Below, piece by piece: positions 1-8,184 of a stretch of 64,000 nt of DNA. Origin of the DNA: Treponema rectale (lineage in GTDB: Bacteria; Spirochaetota; Spirochaetia; Treponematales; Treponemataceae). Made by a program: the position numbers and the translations under genes. The first letter of the stretch is position 1; every line of letters begins with the position of its first letter. The notes below the pieces were generated by a model. The model saw only the letters and a program-made list of their open reading frames with translations, was not told the origin of the DNA and ran no database searches. The stretch is from contig NZ_JACHFR010000004.1 of the NCBI RefSeq assembly GCF_014202035.1, positions 124,001 to 188,000 of the forward strand. The letters are read 5' to 3'.

Positions 1-294
1 ATAAGTTCTATGGGTGCAGGAAACAAAATTGATCCTCTTCAATTTAAAGTTGCAGATATTTATAAAACTTCTGTGTGTCCTTTAGCCCGTGCCGTAAGGG
101 GAGAATTAAAGAAACGCGGAATAAAGCAGGTAAAATGTGTTTTTTCTACAGAGCCGGCTTTAAAAATTCAGCCTGGTCCTGATGCAGAAATGAAGGGAAA
201 TGGAATAGCTCCGGGAAGCAATGCATTTGTTCCGTCTGTGTGCGGTCTGATTATTGCCGGTGAAGTCATAAAGGATATTTCCGAAAAAAAATAG
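1..294 (+). CDS. tcdA: tRNA threonylcarbamoyladenosine dehydratase TcdA, C-terminal part
   Basis: The gene enters from outside the window: the frame is already open at base 1, and the ATG at base 10 is internal. The visible 97 residues match the end of the TcdA (CsdL/YgdL) branch of the ThiF/E1-like family, with the characteristic stretch MGAGNKIDP, then KVADIYKTSVCPLARAVR and a final FVPSVCGLIIAG. TcdA uses ATP to cyclise the threonylcarbamoyl side chain of t6A37 in tRNAs reading ANN codons. The ATP-binding N-terminal half is not visible. The neighbours downstream belong to oxygen defence and suggest no functional link. The family call is fairly safe because the SVCPLAR segment is typical of TcdA. 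Confidence 0.85.
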   Translation: MSSMGAGNKIDPLQFKVADIYKTSVCPLARAVRGELKKRGIKQVKCVFSTEPALKIQPGPDAEMKGNGIAPGSNAFVPSVCGLIIAGEVIKDISEKK

Positions 295-319
295 CTATGG
301 CGAACTGATTTTAGTATGT

Positions 320-325
320 TATAAT
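320..325 (+). promoter_or_regulatory. -10 element of the desulfoferrodoxin promoter
   Basis: A perfect TATAAT lies 39 bases before the desulfoferrodoxin start codon, in the only gap between tcdA and that gene. No good -35 box is seen at the expected distance, so this is a partial promoter call. Confidence 0.4.
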
Positions 326-363
326 CGGTTGAATTGTGTAAGATTTTGTAAGGAGAATGAATT

Positions 364-741
364 ATGGAGATGAAATTCTTTAAGTGCACTAAGTGCGGAA
401 AAGTTATGGCTCTTCTTGTTGAGTCATCATGTCCTACAATGTGCTGCGGAGAAGCAATGGTTGAGCTTCATGCAGGAACTACAGATGCTGCTGTAGAAAA
501 ACATGTTCCTGTAATTACGACAAAGGACCGTCTTGTAGAAGTTACGGTTGGTTCAGTTGAACATCCTATGGAAGAAAAGCACTTTATTGAATGGATTGCC
601 CTTCAGAGCGAACAGGGCGTTCATATTAAGAAACTGTCTCCTGGACAACCTCCGAAAGCTTCATTCTCTGTTGTTGACGGAAATCAGGTTCATGGAGCAT
701 ATGCTTATTGTAATCTTCATGGTTTGTGGTCTTCAAAATAG
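364..741 (+). CDS. dfx: desulfoferrodoxin (superoxide reductase)
   Basis: A 125-residue, two-domain class I superoxide reductase. It reduces superoxide to hydrogen peroxide in the cytoplasm of anaerobes without releasing oxygen, usually taking electrons from rubredoxin. The N-terminal desulforedoxin domain has the Fe(Cys)4 ligands C8-X2-C11-X15-C27-C28. The catalytic centre II shows EKHVP with H47, then H67 and H73, and finally C116 and H119 in CNLHG. The start at 364 follows a strong AAGGAG; an ATG seven bases upstream is out of frame. The length is normal for the family. Rubrerythrin follows directly with its own promoter, so the two form an oxygen-defence pair rather than a strict operon. 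Confidence 0.95.
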   Translation: MEMKFFKCTKCGKVMALLVESSCPTMCCGEAMVELHAGTTDAAVEKHVPVITTKDRLVEVTVGSVEHPMEEKHFIEWIALQSEQGVHIKKLSPGQPPKASFSVVDGNQVHGAYAYCNLHGLWSSK

Positions 742-754
742 AAGGTAAAATGTG

Positions 755-783
755 TTGTAATTTGAATTATGGTTTGATAAAAT
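755..783 (+). promoter_or_regulatory. rubrerythrin promoter
   Basis: TTGTAA (755-760) and TAAAAT (778-783) are separated by 17 bases and lie in the AT-rich gap after the desulfoferrodoxin stop, about 45 bases before the rubrerythrin start. This fits a vegetative sigma-70 promoter. Confidence 0.45.
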
Positions 784-828
784 TAAATCATATTCAATTT
801 AATTAAAAACTTGTGTAAGGAGAAAAAA

Positions 829-1365
829 ATGGGAAAGTACGAAGGTACACAGACAGAAAAGAATTTGCTTGCAGCATTTGCAGGAGAAAGCCAGGCTCGC
901 AATAAGTATACTTATTTTGCATCAAAGGCAAAAAAAGAAGGTTTTGAACAGATTGCTGCATTATTCCTTAAGACTGCAGATAACGAAAAAGAACATGCAA
1001 AAATGTGGTTTAAGGAACTTGACGGAATCGGAACAACTGCAGAAAACCTTAAGGCTGCTGCTGATGGTGAAAACTTTGAATGGACTGACATGTACGAAGA
1101 CTTTGCAAAGACTGCAGAAGCTGAAGGATTTAAAGCTCTTGCTGCAAAATTCCGTGCTGTAGCTGCAATTGAAAAACATCATGAAGAGCGTTACCGTGCA
1201 CTTCTTAAGAATGTAGAAATGCAGCAGGTATTTGAAAAGAGCGAAGTTAAGGTATGGGAATGCCGTAACTGCGGACACATCGTTGTAGGAACAAAAGCTC
1301 CGGAAGTTTGTCCTGTATGTGCACATCCAAAGAGTTATTTTGAAATCAATGCAGAAAATTACTAA
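829..1365 (+). CDS. rbr: rubrerythrin
   Basis: A 178-residue non-haem di-iron peroxidase that reduces hydrogen peroxide to water in anaerobes, so it removes the product of the preceding superoxide reductase. The N-terminal four-helix ferritin-like domain shows the iron ligands E20 and E53-X2-H56 and a second helix pair with [10 protein letters not shown]. The C-terminal rubredoxin-like domain has the four cysteines of CRNC and CPVC at about residues 145, 148, 161 and 164. The ATG at 829 was chosen because AAGGAG (817-822) lies six bases before it; a TTG at 811 would extend the protein by six unconserved residues. A rho-independent terminator follows. Confidence 0.95.
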   Translation: MGKYEGTQTEKNLLAAFAGESQARNKYTYFASKAKKEGFEQIAALFLKTADNEKEHAKMWFKELDGIGTTAENLKAAADGENFEWTDMYEDFAKTAEAEGFKALAAKFRAVAAIEKHHEERYRALLKNVEMQQVFEKSEVKVWECRNCGHIVVGTKAPEVCPVCAHPKSYFEINAENY

Positions 1366-1395
1366 GGAATTGCCTGATTTAAGGTAATTGAAAGT

Positions 1396-1441
1396 AAAAC
1401 CGTAAATCTCTGAGTATAATCGGGGGTTTGCGGTTTTTTTG
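1396..1441 (+). terminator. rho-independent terminator after rubrerythrin
   Basis: AAAACCGTAAA (1396-1406) pairs with TTTGCGGTTTT (1427-1437), with one G-U pair, and the second arm runs into an uninterrupted T tract. It ends the oxygen-defence transcript. Confidence 0.8.
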
Positions 1442-1542
1442 TGAAAATGTAAAAAAATAAAATAAATTGTATACAATTTGAAAAAAATTAAGTATATTGT
1501 TTTAGGTACGATATCGTTAAAAGCATTTTATACGGAGTTTTT

Positions 1543-2388
1543 ATGGTTTACGAAAACAATACTTATGATGAAGAAAGGGCTCTTTATGGGGTTACAGACG
1601 CACAGGTAAAGAATTGCCGCTTTGACGGACCTGCTGACGGAGAATCTGCCCTTAAAGAATCAAAAAGAATAGAAGTTTCTGACTGTTTTATGAATTTAAG
1701 ATATCCTTTCTGGCATGTTACTGACGGAAAAATAACGGGTTGTGAACTTACTGATAAATGCAGGGCTGCCTTATGGTATGACAAAAATATTCTGATAGAA
1801 AACTGCCGCTTAAATGGAATAAAAGCTCTTAGGGAATGTGAGGGAATTACTTTAAAAAACAGTACGGTTAATTCCCCGGAATTTATATGGAAGGTAAAGG
1901 ATCTTAATATAGAAGATGTTGAAATCGAAGGTTCAGAATATCCTTTTTTTGAAGTAAAAAATGCAAAAATTCAGCGTCTTAAAATGAAAGGCAAGTATTC
2001 ATTTCAGTATGATGAGAACATTGAAATTTCTGACTGTGAGTTTGATACAAAAGATGCCTTCTGGCATTCAAAGAACATGACCATCAGAGATTCTGTAATA
2101 AAAGGTGAGTATCTTGCATGGTATTCTGAAAACTTAAAATTCGTTAACTGCCGCATAATCGGAACTCAGCCTTTCTGTTACTGTAAGAATCTTGTTCTTG
2201 AAAATTGTGTCATGGAGAATTGTGACCTTTCTTTTGAAAACTCTACTGTAAATGCTGTTATAAACGGACGCATAGACAGTGTAAAGAATCCTCTTTCCGG
2301 AAAAATCATTGCTGATGAAATTGGAGAAATTATTCGGGATGAACATCTTGCAGCTGATGCAGATTGTATTGTTGAAATTAGAAAATAA
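1543..2388 (+). CDS. DUF3737 family right-handed beta-helix protein
   Basis: A 281-residue protein recognised as DUF3737, a family of cytoplasmic proteins without known activity. The sequence is a series of short repeats of about 19-22 residues of the type 'I-x-N/D-C-x-hydrophobic' (for example IENCRLNG, VNCRIIGT, LENCVMEN), often ending in W/F-H/Y, as expected for a right-handed parallel beta-helix of the pectin-lyase fold. No signal peptide or membrane segment is present. The start follows ACGGAG at good spacing, and the length fits the family. The next gene starts 17 bases downstream and is probably co-transcribed. The family call is firm; the function is unknown. Confidence 0.8.
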   Translation: MVYENNTYDEERALYGVTDAQVKNCRFDGPADGESALKESKRIEVSDCFMNLRYPFWHVTDGKITGCELTDKCRAALWYDKNILIENCRLNGIKALRECEGITLKNSTVNSPEFIWKVKDLNIEDVEIEGSEYPFFEVKNAKIQRLKMKGKYSFQYDENIEISDCEFDTKDAFWHSKNMTIRDSVIKGEYLAWYSENLKFVNCRIIGTQPFCYCKNLVLENCVMENCDLSFENSTVNAVINGRIDSVKNPLSGKIIADEIGEIIRDEHLAADADCIVEIRK

Positions 2389-2405
2389 AAACCGGAGGTT
2401 ATTTA

Positions 2406-2816
2406 ATGGAAGTTTCTCAGGTTAATGCAGCACTTGGCACCGTAAACACTCTTATTCCACTGGTAGAAACTGCTGAGTCTCAGTTTAAGAGTGCCCGTAA
2501 CTGGAGTTTTTTTGATGTTTTAGGCGGCGGATTTTTTTCTGACCTTATAAAACATTATAAACTTGGAAAGGCAAGTGACTCCATGAGGGAAATTGATTCA
2601 CTTTTGCATACTCTGGCTGCTCAGCTTGGGAACATTAATATTCCGGCAGATTACAGAATGCAGATGAACGGCTTTGTGACTTTTGCAGATTTTATGTTTG
2701 ATGGCTTTCTGGTAGATGCATATATGGCACATAAAATCATGTCCAGTCTGGAGCAGGTAAGGCAGCTTAAGGATAAACTTTATGTTCTGCGTGAACGCCT
2801 TCAGGGAATGAGATAA
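2406..2816 (+). CDS. conserved hypothetical helical protein
   Basis: I do not recognise a named family in this 136-residue protein. It begins MEVSQVNAALGTVNTLIPLV and is probably mostly alpha-helical, with a glycine-rich turn (VLGGGFFSDLIKHYKLGKA) near residue 40 and an amphipathic, charged helix at the C-terminus (LEQVRQLKDKLYVLRERL). There is no signal peptide, no cysteine and no clear membrane span. It follows the DUF3737 gene after a CGGAGG ribosome binding site, so the two are likely one operon. The open frame with a good binding site and normal codon use argues for a real gene. Confidence 0.65.
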   Translation: MEVSQVNAALGTVNTLIPLVETAESQFKSARNWSFFDVLGGGFFSDLIKHYKLGKASDSMREIDSLLHTLAAQLGNINIPADYRMQMNGFVTFADFMFDGFLVDAYMAHKIMSSLEQVRQLKDKLYVLRERLQGMR

Positions 2817-2885
2817 AAAGTCGTTACTGGTTGTGAGCTGGCGAAATACGGTGAATCATAAAAGCGGGCAAGGAGAATCCTGTTT

Positions 2886-3287
2886 TTATAGAAGTTTTTC
2901 TACTTTTTCTAAAATCGCAATGTCTGCCGGCAGCCAGTTTACGGAGCGTAAAGATTCAGCTGCAAGCCATGTGGCGTTTTCGTGCTCCAGAAGTTCCAGC
3001 TTTCCGCTTATGACACTGCACTCATAGCAGCGCATAGAAAGATGAAAAGCAGGGTAGTCGTATTCGATTGTATCGATGTAATTGCCCACGCTGATTTCTG
3101 TGGCAAGCTCTTCTTTTATTTCTCGTGCAAGGGCAGTCTCTGGGCTTTCACCTTCTTCGATTTTTCCGCCTGGAAATTCCCACCAGTCTTTATATTCGCC
3201 GTAACCGCGCTGGGTGGCAAAAACTTGTTTTGTGTTGTCGCTGTCTGTGCGGATTATTACGGCAGCTACTACGTTTATGGTTTTCAT
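2886..3287 (-). CDS. NUDIX hydrolase, MutT-like (deoxy)nucleoside triphosphate pyrophosphohydrolase
   Basis: A 133-residue NUDIX protein close to MutT / 8-oxo-dGTP diphosphatase types. The Nudix box is complete: G41-x5-E47-x7-R55-E56-x2-E59-E60, which binds the divalent metals. The preceding WWEFPGGK is typical of this subgroup. It would hydrolyse a (deoxy)nucleoside triphosphate to the monophosphate and pyrophosphate. Its ATG overlaps the stop of the upstream helicase gene by four bases, so translation is almost certainly coupled. This suggests a role together with the helicase, in repair or in nucleotide-based defence, rather than a free-standing housekeeping MutT. The substrate cannot be read from the sequence. 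Confidence 0.85.
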   Translation of the reverse strand: MKTINVVAAVIIRTDSDNTKQVFATQRGYGEYKDWWEFPGGKIEEGESPETALAREIKEELATEISVGNYIDTIEYDYPAFHLSMRCYECSVISGKLELLEHENATWLAAESLRSVNWLPADIAILEKVEKLL

Positions 3288-6229
3288 GCTGAGAGTCCTT
3301 CCAGATAATTATACATATTTTGTGTAACAGGAGTTTCCATGTCAAACTGAATGTTTACAACAGATTCTCCTGATTCCATTTGCGTTTGTTCGGCAGATTC
3401 TTTTACAGTTTTCATATTTCCCATGTAGTAAAAATCTGTGCCTTCGTTATCATCTTTTTTTACAAAAAGCATGATTTGAATATGATTGTCTGCCTGATTC
3501 AGTATACTTGAAACATCTGGCGAAGTTAAAGAGCGTTTACTTTTGCTCATCCAGTTGAAGCGGGTATTATCAATAAAGAAATCCTTATACTTTATTGAAT
3601 CAGAAATTTCATCTGACTTTTCATAAGTGACAAAAACCGGGCAATGGAATTCATCATCAGTTTTTTTTGTCATATAACCACCCACATTTTGAGGATTCTC
3701 ATCTTTTGCCCAATTTAAGATTTTGAAAACATCTTTTCTTGAGTATTTACGGTATAAAACAAGGTTGTGATTTTCAAAATGTTCATTCTGCTTCAGTTTT
3801 GCTTTAGTAAGACCATACTGTATGCAGTCTTCAAGTTCAGTTTTATAGTTTTGATTATTAAGTAATGATTCAAATTGCTTAGTTCTGCTTAAAAGCTCTT
3901 TTTCTTCATCAAAAATAACATAAGAAATTTCACCATATTTGTTTCTGTCACTGTCCCGGTAAAAATCAAGAGAAAGATTTCTTGTCATTCCTTTGATGTC
4001 TTTTAAGTTGAATTTTATACAATAATTTTCTAGTTCGGACTTAAAATTTTCAAGAGAAATTTCTTTTTTGTTTAACAATCGATTTAAAATTAACAGTTCA
4101 TGAACTCTGATTCCATGAGCAAATTCATTGGAAACAAATTGAAGGGATTTTCTTTCTTTTTCATTCAGTTCAAAAGAATTCTCTTTTAGTTTTGATTTAA
4201 ACTCAAAGTAGCTTCCTGAATAATCAATAAATAAAAGCGGGTCAATAAAACCATTAGTAACAAAATCCATCATGGCGGGAACTTTTGCCAGGCGTAGTTT
4301 TAGTTTATTGTATTCTTCTTTTAAAAGCTTTAATTGCTTAAAGGAAGTCTGACTTATAGAATCAAAGATTTTTTGTTTTGCAATTTCATTTATTTGAATT
4401 GTAGAAGTCCCCGGAATGCAGCTGGAACCGGCAGAAAGAGCTCTGCGCAAATTGTCTTTGTTATAAGAATTATCGCCAAAAAGTGTAATTGGAATAAAAA
4501 AGTTGTTTTCGTAATTTCCAATAAAATCTATAACACTTACATAGCTTTTGGATTTGTCTTTTCGTAACCCACGTCCAAGCTGCTGGACAAAAATAATTGC
4601 AGACTGAGTAGGGCGGAGCATTACAACTTGATTTACGCAGGGAATATCAACGCCCTCATTAAAGATATCTACACTGATAATATACTGAAGCGGATCATCA
4701 TCATTTTCTAAGCGTTGAATTGTTTTTTCTCTTTCTGAATCAGAATTAGCACCAGTCAAACAGGTTGTAAAAAATCCGTCGTTATTTAGTGCACGTGAAA
4801 GTTCATTAGCTTCTTCAATTCGGCTGCAGAAAATCAGACCTTTTACCGGAATGTCATTGGATTTATAGCGTTTAATTGCGTGTTCAATGTGATGTATTCT
4901 TTCTGAACTTACAAGTTTTGAAAAATCACTTTTATCATCAATTAATTCTCCATTTATAGTCAAATCACTTAATCCGTAGTAATGAAAAGGGCAGAGGAGA
5001 TTTTCTTCCAGGGCTTTTTGTAAACGGATTTCATAGGGAATATTGTTGTTAAAAAGAGAGAATATATCAAATCCATCAGTTCGTTCTGGAGTTGCTGTAA
5101 GTCCGAGTAAAAAATTGGGTGTAAAGTAATCAATTATCTTTTTGTAACTTGAAGCACCTGCATGGTGAACTTCGTCAATAATGATATAATCAAAGTGGTC
5201 CTTTTTGAACTGAAATAAGATTTCATCTTTTGCAAGAGTAAAAACAGATGCAAACAAATAATCCGCATTTAAATCTTTCTGATTACCATTTAGAAATCCT
5301 GTATTGATATTTCCCATAAGAGTTTTAAAACTCTGCTCGCTTTTGTTAAGAATCATATCACGATGAGCCACATATAAAACACGTTTTGGCTTAACTTGTT
5401 TTACATCAAATATAGAAAGATAGGTTTTACCAGTTCCTGTGGCAGCAATCAGTAAAGCTCTGCGCTCTCCTTTTTCACGTAATTGTGCGAGGGAAACCAT
5501 AGCTTCTTCCTGCATGGAATTGGGAACAATCTCTTCATCATCTTTCGAATCATTTAATTCTTCTGGATTTTGAAACTGATATTCTGCTTCAAATTCTTTA
5601 TCAGCTGTTTTTACAGGTTTGATTGAAAAACGATTCTGAATATATATTTTTTTATAGCCAGATATCCATTCTTCAGTTACCAGGGTTGCATTATTCCAGA
5701 TGCGTTCAAATTCTTCTCTTACAGAAAAAACAATCTGTCCGTCTGTCAGCGAAAGAAATTTTAAGCTCCATTCCTGATTCTGACTTAAGGCACTGGCTGT
5801 TAAATTTGCGCTTCCGATAATTACAGAATAATAATTACTTTGCTTGAAGATATAGCCTTTTGGATGAAACCCACCTTGTGTGTATACGCGGACTTCAATA
5901 TTTGAAAACTCTAATAATTTAGAAAGTGCACCCGGAGAAGTAAAATTTAAGTAATTTGTAGTAAGAATCCGTCCCTTGATATTGTGCTTTTCCAGATATT
6001 CAAGTTTTTCAAGAATTGAAGCAAGCCCCGTGTCATTTATAAAAGCAACGGAAAAATCAAAAGTCTCGCATGTTGAAAGTTCTTCTGTTAGAGCCGAAAG
6101 AATTCTTTTGTCTTTCTGCTGGTCATTTACAAGCAGGGAAGGCATAAGGTAGTTGTCAGAAACAATTTTACTTGATATAAATCCCCGCCTGAGGCTGTTA
6201 AGTAAGCGTTCACTTTTTATTGATTCCAT
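3284..6229 (-). CDS. PLD-nuclease / superfamily II helicase / DUF3427 protein
   Basis: A 981-residue three-part protein. Residues about 40-200 form a phospholipase-D-like module with FHPKGY and GSANLTASALSQ (one HxK...GSxN site). Residues about 235-600 form a superfamily II helicase with Walker A AATGTGKT, the DEVH box IIIDEVHHAG, motif III LTATPERTDG and motif VI QQLGRGLRKD. The remainder fits DUF3427, with LYRKYSRKDVFKILNWAKDE near the C-terminus. Proteins of this architecture occur scattered in bacterial genomes, often in variable regions. Overlap with the NUDIX gene suggests a two-gene unit. It is preceded by about 130 bases without a gene. DNA-directed activity is likely; a defence role is inferred from context. 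Confidence 0.85.
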   Translation of the reverse strand: MESIKSERLLNSLRRGFISSKIVSDNYLMPSLLVNDQQKDKRILSALTEELSTCETFDFSVAFINDTGLASILEKLEYLEKHNIKGRILTTNYLNFTSPGALSKLLEFSNIEVRVYTQGGFHPKGYIFKQSNYYSVIIGSANLTASALSQNQEWSLKFLSLTDGQIVFSVREEFERIWNNATLVTEEWISGYKKIYIQNRFSIKPVKTADKEFEAEYQFQNPEELNDSKDDEEIVPNSMQEEAMVSLAQLREKGERRALLIAATGTGKTYLSIFDVKQVKPKRVLYVAHRDMILNKSEQSFKTLMGNINTGFLNGNQKDLNADYLFASVFTLAKDEILFQFKKDHFDYIIIDEVHHAGASSYKKIIDYFTPNFLLGLTATPERTDGFDIFSLFNNNIPYEIRLQKALEENLLCPFHYYGLSDLTINGELIDDKSDFSKLVSSERIHHIEHAIKRYKSNDIPVKGLIFCSRIEEANELSRALNNDGFFTTCLTGANSDSEREKTIQRLENDDDPLQYIISVDIFNEGVDIPCVNQVVMLRPTQSAIIFVQQLGRGLRKDKSKSYVSVIDFIGNYENNFFIPITLFGDNSYNKDNLRRALSAGSSCIPGTSTIQINEIAKQKIFDSISQTSFKQLKLLKEEYNKLKLRLAKVPAMMDFVTNGFIDPLLFIDYSGSYFEFKSKLKENSFELNEKERKSLQFVSNEFAHGIRVHELLILNRLLNKKEISLENFKSELENYCIKFNLKDIKGMTRNLSLDFYRDSDRNKYGEISYVIFDEEKELLSRTKQFESLLNNQNYKTELEDCIQYGLTKAKLKQNEHFENHNLVLYRKYSRKDVFKILNWAKDENPQNVGGYMTKKTDDEFHCPVFVTYEKSDEISDSIKYKDFFIDNTRFNWMSKSKRSLTSPDVSSILNQADNHIQIMLFVKKDDNEGTDFYYMGNMKTVKESAEQTQMESGESVVNIQFDMETPVTQNMYNYLEGLSA

Positions 6230-6365
6230 TATTGTGCTCTCTGCTTATGCGTTGAAAGTGTGATAGAAAAAACCGACGTTTTTGGTGATGCTTTCTTTCT
6301 TGTTCATATCTTTACTCATAATTCTCATCATAATATAGTTGTGATGTCAAAGAATGGCACTTTAT

Positions 6366-6938
6366 TTATAAAATTTGATACATGAAGATGCATCCAGCAT
6401 CGTATTTTGGTTTTACATGTGAATGGACATATTTTTCCTTTTCCTTAGAAAGGCGGGAAAAGCCCATTTCCTCATAGTGGCCAATAAGTTTATCTTCGGG
6501 AAGAGCATAAATATACAATGCTTTTGCACCCAAGAAGGTCTGTATAAAACGAGTTAAGGGAAGAATAAATTCTCTGAAAGTTGTTTTTCCGATTTCAGAA
6601 ATTTCAGGATGCTGTCTGCGGTATAATGAATTTACCGCAAAGTTTGATAACTCAATGGAAGGTATTGTGTAGAAAGAGTTTTCTGTCAGTTCAAGCGTAA
6701 ACAAGCCTGACTTCAATGTAAAGTATGAAGCAATTTCGTGCGTTTCATTATCTTTTACGAGATATGTTCTAGCAATGTTATCATCTTCTTCTGGGGCAGC
6801 CAAAAGTTTCAGATATTCTTCCAGCCCCTTACCTGACGCTTGTGATACTGAAAAATTACTGACTGCCTGAATATTATCCTCGGAATCAAATAGATGCTGA
6901 TAATAAAAAGTTTCTGTTTTTATCGGAAAATAATTCAT
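6366..6938 (-). CDS. GNAT-like N-acetyltransferase, possible toxin
   Basis: A 190-residue protein that resembles the GNAT fold: a hydrophobic strand segment SIELSNFAVNSLYRR followed by a helix region (FREFILPLTRFIQTFLGAKALYIYAL, given here only by its ends FREF and YIYAL), then the typical distal motif HYEEMGFSRL. The usual acetyl-CoA binding motif R/Q-x-x-G-x-G/A is not obvious, so the active state is uncertain. It overlaps the upstream 60-residue gene by four bases (ATGA), an arrangement shared by acetyltransferase toxins and their antitoxins. The classical DUF1778 antitoxin is not what lies upstream, so the toxin-antitoxin reading is an inference. Confidence 0.55.
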   Translation of the reverse strand: MNYFPIKTETFYYQHLFDSEDNIQAVSNFSVSQASGKGLEEYLKLLAAPEEDDNIARTYLVKDNETHEIASYFTLKSGLFTLELTENSFYTIPSIELSNFAVNSLYRRQHPEISEIGKTTFREFILPLTRFIQTFLGAKALYIYALPEDKLIGHYEEMGFSRLSKEKEKYVHSHVKPKYDAGCIFMYQIL

Positions 6939-7117
6939 TTTTGATTTTTCTCTTGCAGCCTTGCTTTGCGTTCGTCTGCTCTTTTCTTTTCGTAGGCAGC
7001 AACATCTTTATCAAGTTGCGTAAAATCAGGGCGAGGTGTTGTCAATATTTCTTCAAGAATTCTTTTACCTGGTGAATCAGGGAAATCTCGCCATGAAACA
7101 GGTTTTCCATAAGTCAT
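6935..7117 (-). CDS. small charged protein paired with the acetyltransferase
   Basis: A 60-residue protein with a proline-rich start (PVSWRDFPDSPGKRILEEIL) and a lysine/arginine/glutamate-rich helical tail (AAYEKKRADERKARLQEK). A strong GGAGGTG ribosome binding site precedes its ATG, and its stop codon overlaps the acetyltransferase start. Small size, charge and coupling fit an antitoxin or a chaperone-like partner. I recognise no named family. Confidence 0.55.
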   Translation of the reverse strand: MTYGKPVSWRDFPDSPGKRILEEILTTPRPDFTQLDKDVAAYEKKRADERKARLQEKNQK

Positions 7118-7195
7118 AATGCACCTCCTTCCTAATTTATAATAGCATATTTTTGGATTTCTGTCTTTATCTCCGGCTATGGGTTACGTTTGCGT

Positions 7196-7414
7196 TTACT
7201 GCAAATTCCCTGTCTTAATTTCAGTTTTGAGGTAGTCGTACACATAAAGCGGGCTTTGAAAATAAAGTCCTGTCTTTGGATCACAGAGCTTCTGGTAGAG
7301 TTCTGAGTTGTACACGGCTCTCAAGGCTTGCTCCACGGTAAAAGAAAAATCCCTTACAAGATATGTGGCTAGGTCGCGCGTGGTACATTCAATCTGATAC
7401 TCAACATCATTCAT
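7196..7414 (-). CDS. small third protein of the DUF3791/DUF3990 module
   Basis: A 72-residue protein starting MNDVEYQIECTTRDLATYLV and containing a helical segment FTVEQALRAVYNSELYQKL. Its start overlaps the end of the DUF3990 gene by eight bases. This type of protein regularly accompanies DUF3990 toxins as an additional small subunit, probably together with DUF3791 as an antitoxin complex. No DNA-binding motif is evident. The family assignment is by context and general resemblance only. Confidence 0.6.
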   Translation of the reverse strand: MNDVEYQIECTTRDLATYLVRDFSFTVEQALRAVYNSELYQKLCDPKTGLYFQSPLYVYDYLKTEIKTGNLQ

Positions 7415-7898
7415 GACAGAGTCCTTTGTTTACAAGCGTTTGAACCGCTTTTTGGGTGCCGAAAAAATATTGAAAAGTAACGCCCCTCATGTATTTCAAT
7501 CTTTCAAGGAAGGTGTCAAAAGTAATGTCACCTTCAACAAAGCGGCGGATTTGTGCGCCAACTCTGTCATTTGCTATGGGACCGATTACGATGTCGTAGT
7601 CGTGGAAAAAATCCTGATTCTCCTGATTGCGGTTTTTGAAGACAAAATCTGCCCATTCTTTTGAGTATTCAGAAAACGACAGAACTTTCAGATTGTCGTT
7701 TTTTAAGAGATTTTCATCGAACTCAAATTTTGTAACATAAGGCTCTGTTCCAAAAAGGCCAGATTTGTAAGTTGCCATTTCATAAGCCTGTTCATAATTA
7801 TTAGAAAGATAAAAACCTCGGCCAAAATCTTTATTAGGCTTGGAAAGAGCCAGATCAATTTCTTTTATTTCTACAGTTGAACCATGATACAAAACCAT
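7407..7898 (-). CDS. DUF3990 protein, ADP-ribosyltransferase-like toxin candidate
   Basis: A 163-residue DUF3990 protein. The start at 7898 gives MVLYHGSTVEI; it overlaps the stop of the upstream DUF3791 gene as TGATG, so an upstream in-frame ATG inside that gene is rejected. Recognisable features are LYHGS at the N-terminus, FGRGFYLSNNYEQAYEMA at about residues 25-45, and IVGPIANDRVG in the middle (genomic reading IVIGPIANDRVG). The first two resemble the H-Y and arginine/serine motifs of ADP-ribosyltransferase folds. Members sit in three-gene cassettes with small partners, as here, which suggests a toxin. The ADP-ribosylation activity and the target are inferred. Confidence 0.75.
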   Translation of the reverse strand: MVLYHGSTVEIKEIDLALSKPNKDFGRGFYLSNNYEQAYEMATYKSGLFGTEPYVTKFEFDENLLKNDNLKVLSFSEYSKEWADFVFKNRNQENQDFFHDYDIVIGPIANDRVGAQIRRFVEGDITFDTFLERLKYMRGVTFQYFFGTQKAVQTLVNKGLCHE

Positions 7899-8122
7899 CA
7901 GAGATTTCCTCCGTGATTTTTGCAATAGAGCGCAAGATCATCGACAATCTCTGAAAAAGAAAGCGTGTGTGCAATGTTATAATGCTGATTTACAAAATCT
8001 ATGGCGTTAAAGCGGTCAAGGTAGTTGAATGCCTGTGTGGTAGAAAGAGAATATTTTTTGGCAAAGTCGCTTACGAGAGCAACGGTATATTCAATTTTGT
8101 CTTTTGGATTTGCTTCCTGCAT
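7898..8122 (-). CDS. DUF3791 protein, probable antitoxin partner
   Basis: A 74-residue DUF3791 protein with the family pattern: a helical start (KIEYTVALVSDFAKKYSLS), TTQAFNYLDRFNAIDFVNQHY in the middle and SEIVDDLALYCKNHGG at the end. It is the first gene of a three-gene cassette in which every junction overlaps. A TATAAT (complement of 8141-8146) lies about 20 bases before the start and is the likely promoter of the cassette. The role as antitoxin comes from its constant pairing with DUF3990 and is not directly visible. Confidence 0.75.
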   Translation of the reverse strand: MQEANPKDKIEYTVALVSDFAKKYSLSTTQAFNYLDRFNAIDFVNQHYNIAHTLSFSEIVDDLALYCKNHGGNL

Positions 8123-8184
8123 TATAAGACCTCGTATTCTATTATAATATACTCTTCATTTTTCTTCCATAATATGATCTGTTT

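Noticed and set aside
811-828. TTG start extending rubrerythrin by six residues
   Set aside because: The ribosome binding site AAGGAG lies inside this stretch, so ATG 829 is the start.
168-1476. Minus-strand open frames opposite tcdA, desulfoferrodoxin and rubrerythrin
   Set aside because: They lie opposite strong gene calls, lack binding sites and read as cysteine/phenylalanine-rich nonsense.
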